From: a virus
IMG/VR virus record: IMGVR_UViG_3300036770_006207
Coordinates: 1 to 23,788 of that record
Length of the DNA stretch: 23,788 bases
Reading direction: 5' to 3' (one strand)
The position numbers were made by a program, and so were the translations under genes. The notes beneath the pieces are model-generated. The model saw nothing but the letters and a program-made list of their open reading frames with translations. It did not search any database and was not told the origin of the DNA. The stretch's first letter is position 1. Each line of letters begins with the position of its first letter. This document shows positions 22,680 through 23,788 of the stretch, one piece after another.

Positions 22680-23269
22680 TTTTCTTCTATAATATAATTT
22701 TTAAAAATTCTTCTTGTATAAACACTGTAATCTATAGGAACTTCTATATTTTCAAAAACTTTCTGTTTGCCAATTAACTCATTGATTGTTACAGATAAAT
22801 TATATCTAAGACCATTGGGATCATTATAGTCTGTTACTAAGTATAACATCTCTGTAGTACCGTTCCAGTGTATTTTTTTATGTCTATATTTTTCCGATAA
22901 TTCAATTGTTAATGTTTTAGCATCTCGATCATAATTTAATATTATATCGGGGTCTTCAATCAAGGACCACTTTTTATCAATAATTCTATGAAGCACATCG
23001 TCGATTTTAGTTAATGATTTTATTTCTATAAATTCTAAGTCTGCTGTAGTTAGATCTACTGCGTAAGACATGAGACTGGTTGTTCCTTCTGCTACAGAAT
23101 TAGCGACAAATTCATCAACTTCGATTTTATATTTTAAATCTGTAGCAGCATAGTCTGGAAATATTCCAAGAACTTTGCCAGAATCTGGATCGAATTCTGC
23201 ATAATATTTTACTTCTTGAATGGGCAGACTGTTTACCCATTCTTCGAAATCTTTTAACGCAGCTTCCAT
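22676..23269 (-). CDS. Hypothetical phage protein, 197 aa
   Basis: Function unknown. Residues 19-45 (VKYYAEFDPDSGKVLGIFP and following) read like a beta strand, turn and strand of the kind found near tail-fibre or appendage-associated proteins (FDP..GKVLGIFP), but this is weak. The rest alternates short strands and charged turns (DLTTADLEFIEIKSL, NYDRDAKTLTIELS), suggesting a beta-rich protein. There are no cysteines, no membrane segment and no enzyme motif. AGAGGA 6-7 nt upstream gives the best ribosome binding site of the operon. It overlaps the upstream gene by 16 nt. A structural or accessory role next to the glycosyltransferase-like genes is possible. Confidence 0.7.
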   Translation of the reverse strand: MEAALKDFEEWVNSLPIQEVKYYAEFDPDSGKVLGIFPDYAATDLKYKIEVDEFVANSVAEGTTSLMSYAVDLTTADLEFIEIKSLTKIDDVLHRIIDKKWSLIEDPDIILNYDRDAKTLTIELSEKYRHKKIHWNGTTEMLYLVTDYNDPNGLRYNLSVTINELIGKQKVFENIEVPIDYSVYTRRIFKNYIIEEK

Positions 23270-23788
23270 GCTATTTCCTCTAAAATATTAATTACCTCAT
23301 CAGTAATCAATTCTTTTTCGACATAATGAACAATATCACTCTGTTGAAAATTACCTATTTTTATTTTGGCATTTTTATTAATATAAAATCCTACATGGTC
23401 AGTTACCTTATCGGCAGGCCAAGGCCAATTTTGTACATTTCCTTTCATGTGTACAATTCGAGGAAATTCTAATGGGTATGCTATTTGATCTTGTATTCCT
23501 AAAATTTTTGCGCTCAATGCAAATGCTTCATCTGTACCAACAACTTTAGGCTTATGTGTAGATAAAAATAAATTAGAAAATTCTTTAGGATTTTTTATAA
23601 TATATCTTCCTAAAGTAAAGAATTCTTTAGCTACCGAGCTGTCTTTCTTGAACCATGTCCAAAAAGAATATAAATTAGGTAGTTGATTGTGCGTAAATGA
23701 TTTTCGATAAAAGTCATTTACAATTAATTCTCCTCTATAAGTATAGGATTTATTAGCCACATATAATTCAGAATTTTTTAAAAAATAA
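23254..23788 (-). CDS. 5'-truncated glycosyltransferase-like phage protein (C-terminal part)
   Basis: The frame stays open through the right window edge: before the GTG at 23760 come FLKNSELYV, which reads as normal protein. I therefore treat it as the C-terminal part of a longer protein and not as a 168-aa gene starting at GTG. The visible part contains SYTYRGELIVNDFYRKSFT, then GTDEAFALSAKILG, FPRIVHMKGNVQNWPW and DIVHYVEKELIT. From memory, GTDE..., IVHMK and HYVE near the end are features of glycosyltransferase-like proteins in marine phages, with the catalytic half lying outside this window. It overlaps the following gene by 16 nt. The operon promoter must lie further right. Confidence 0.65.
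   Translation of the reverse strand, partial: YFLKNSELYVANKSYTYRGELIVNDFYRKSFTHNQLPNLYSFWTWFKKDSSVAKEFFTLGRYIIKNPKEFSNLFLSTHKPKVVGTDEAFALSAKILGIQDQIAYPLEFPRIVHMKGNVQNWPWPADKVTDHVGFYINKNAKIKIGNFQQSDIVHYVEKELITDEVINILEEIAWKLR

Noticed and set aside
3228-23788. RiPP-type interpretation: a precursor peptide for the radical SAM enzymes
   Set aside because: I looked for a short gene with a leader and core in the leftward operon. There is no gap that could hold one and no small gene of suitable size in frame between the enzymes; it could still lie outside the window.
1-23788. Prophage or mobile-element signs (integrase, attachment sites, IS ends, tRNA, CRISPR)
   Set aside because: None seen on either strand; the gene style is that of a lytic T4-like phage.

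Overview
The window looks like part of an AT-rich, strictly lytic-type T4-like marine myovirus (cyanophage or pelagiphage relative, perhaps an assembled environmental genome). Reasons: extremely tight gene packing with start/stop overlaps; two T4-type late-promoter octamers (TATAAATA and CATAAATA) sitting in the only two non-coding gaps of the rightward genes; small rightward proteins of the kind that recur in T4-like marine phages; and a leftward block of the rSAM / glycosyltransferase-like / SGNH type known as accessory cargo in such phages. Family assignments come from reading motifs by eye; no database search was run. I see no tRNA, rRNA, CRISPR, integrase, transposase or attachment site.

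Layout. (1) 1-3231, plus strand: nine short, mostly overlapping genes, probably late-expressed phage core or near-core genes of unknown function; the first is cut by the window edge. (2) 3228-3231: convergent stop codons overlap. A strong intrinsic-terminator-like hairpin for the rightward genes lies at 3287-3320, inside the coding sequence of the opposing gene. (3) 3228-23788, minus strand: a single uninterrupted block of 19 genes with no gap larger than 6 nt over 20.5 kb, most joined by 4-nt ATGA or 1-nt TAATG overlaps. It reads right to left and its promoter must lie beyond the right edge.

The leftward block, in transcription order: C-terminal part of a glycosyltransferase-like protein; an unknown 197-aa protein; a GT-A-like protein with a DAD motif; a large protein with four degenerate GT-like modules followed by an apparently intact GT module; two radical SAM enzymes with a CHHP-type N-terminal cluster domain; an unknown 334-aa protein; three radical SAM enzymes with a CC-type N-terminal cluster domain; an SGNH-like protein; a fourth CC-type radical SAM enzyme; a protein with a ParB-like segment; a radical SAM enzyme with the conventional C-terminal SPASM-like domain; then three paralogous putative glycosyltransferases with a second SGNH-like protein between them; and finally a UDP-glucose/GDP-mannose dehydrogenase family enzyme.

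The main result is this seven-radical-SAM operon in a phage. The enzyme mix (nucleotide-sugar oxidation, several putative glycosyltransferases, SGNH acyl-transfer or esterase chemistry, and several SPASM/twitch radical SAM enzymes) is best explained as synthesis and radical modification of a complex glycan or glycoconjugate, either on the virion or on the infected cell surface. A peptide-modifying (RiPP-like) role is the alternative, but I found no precursor-peptide gene. Both are inference.
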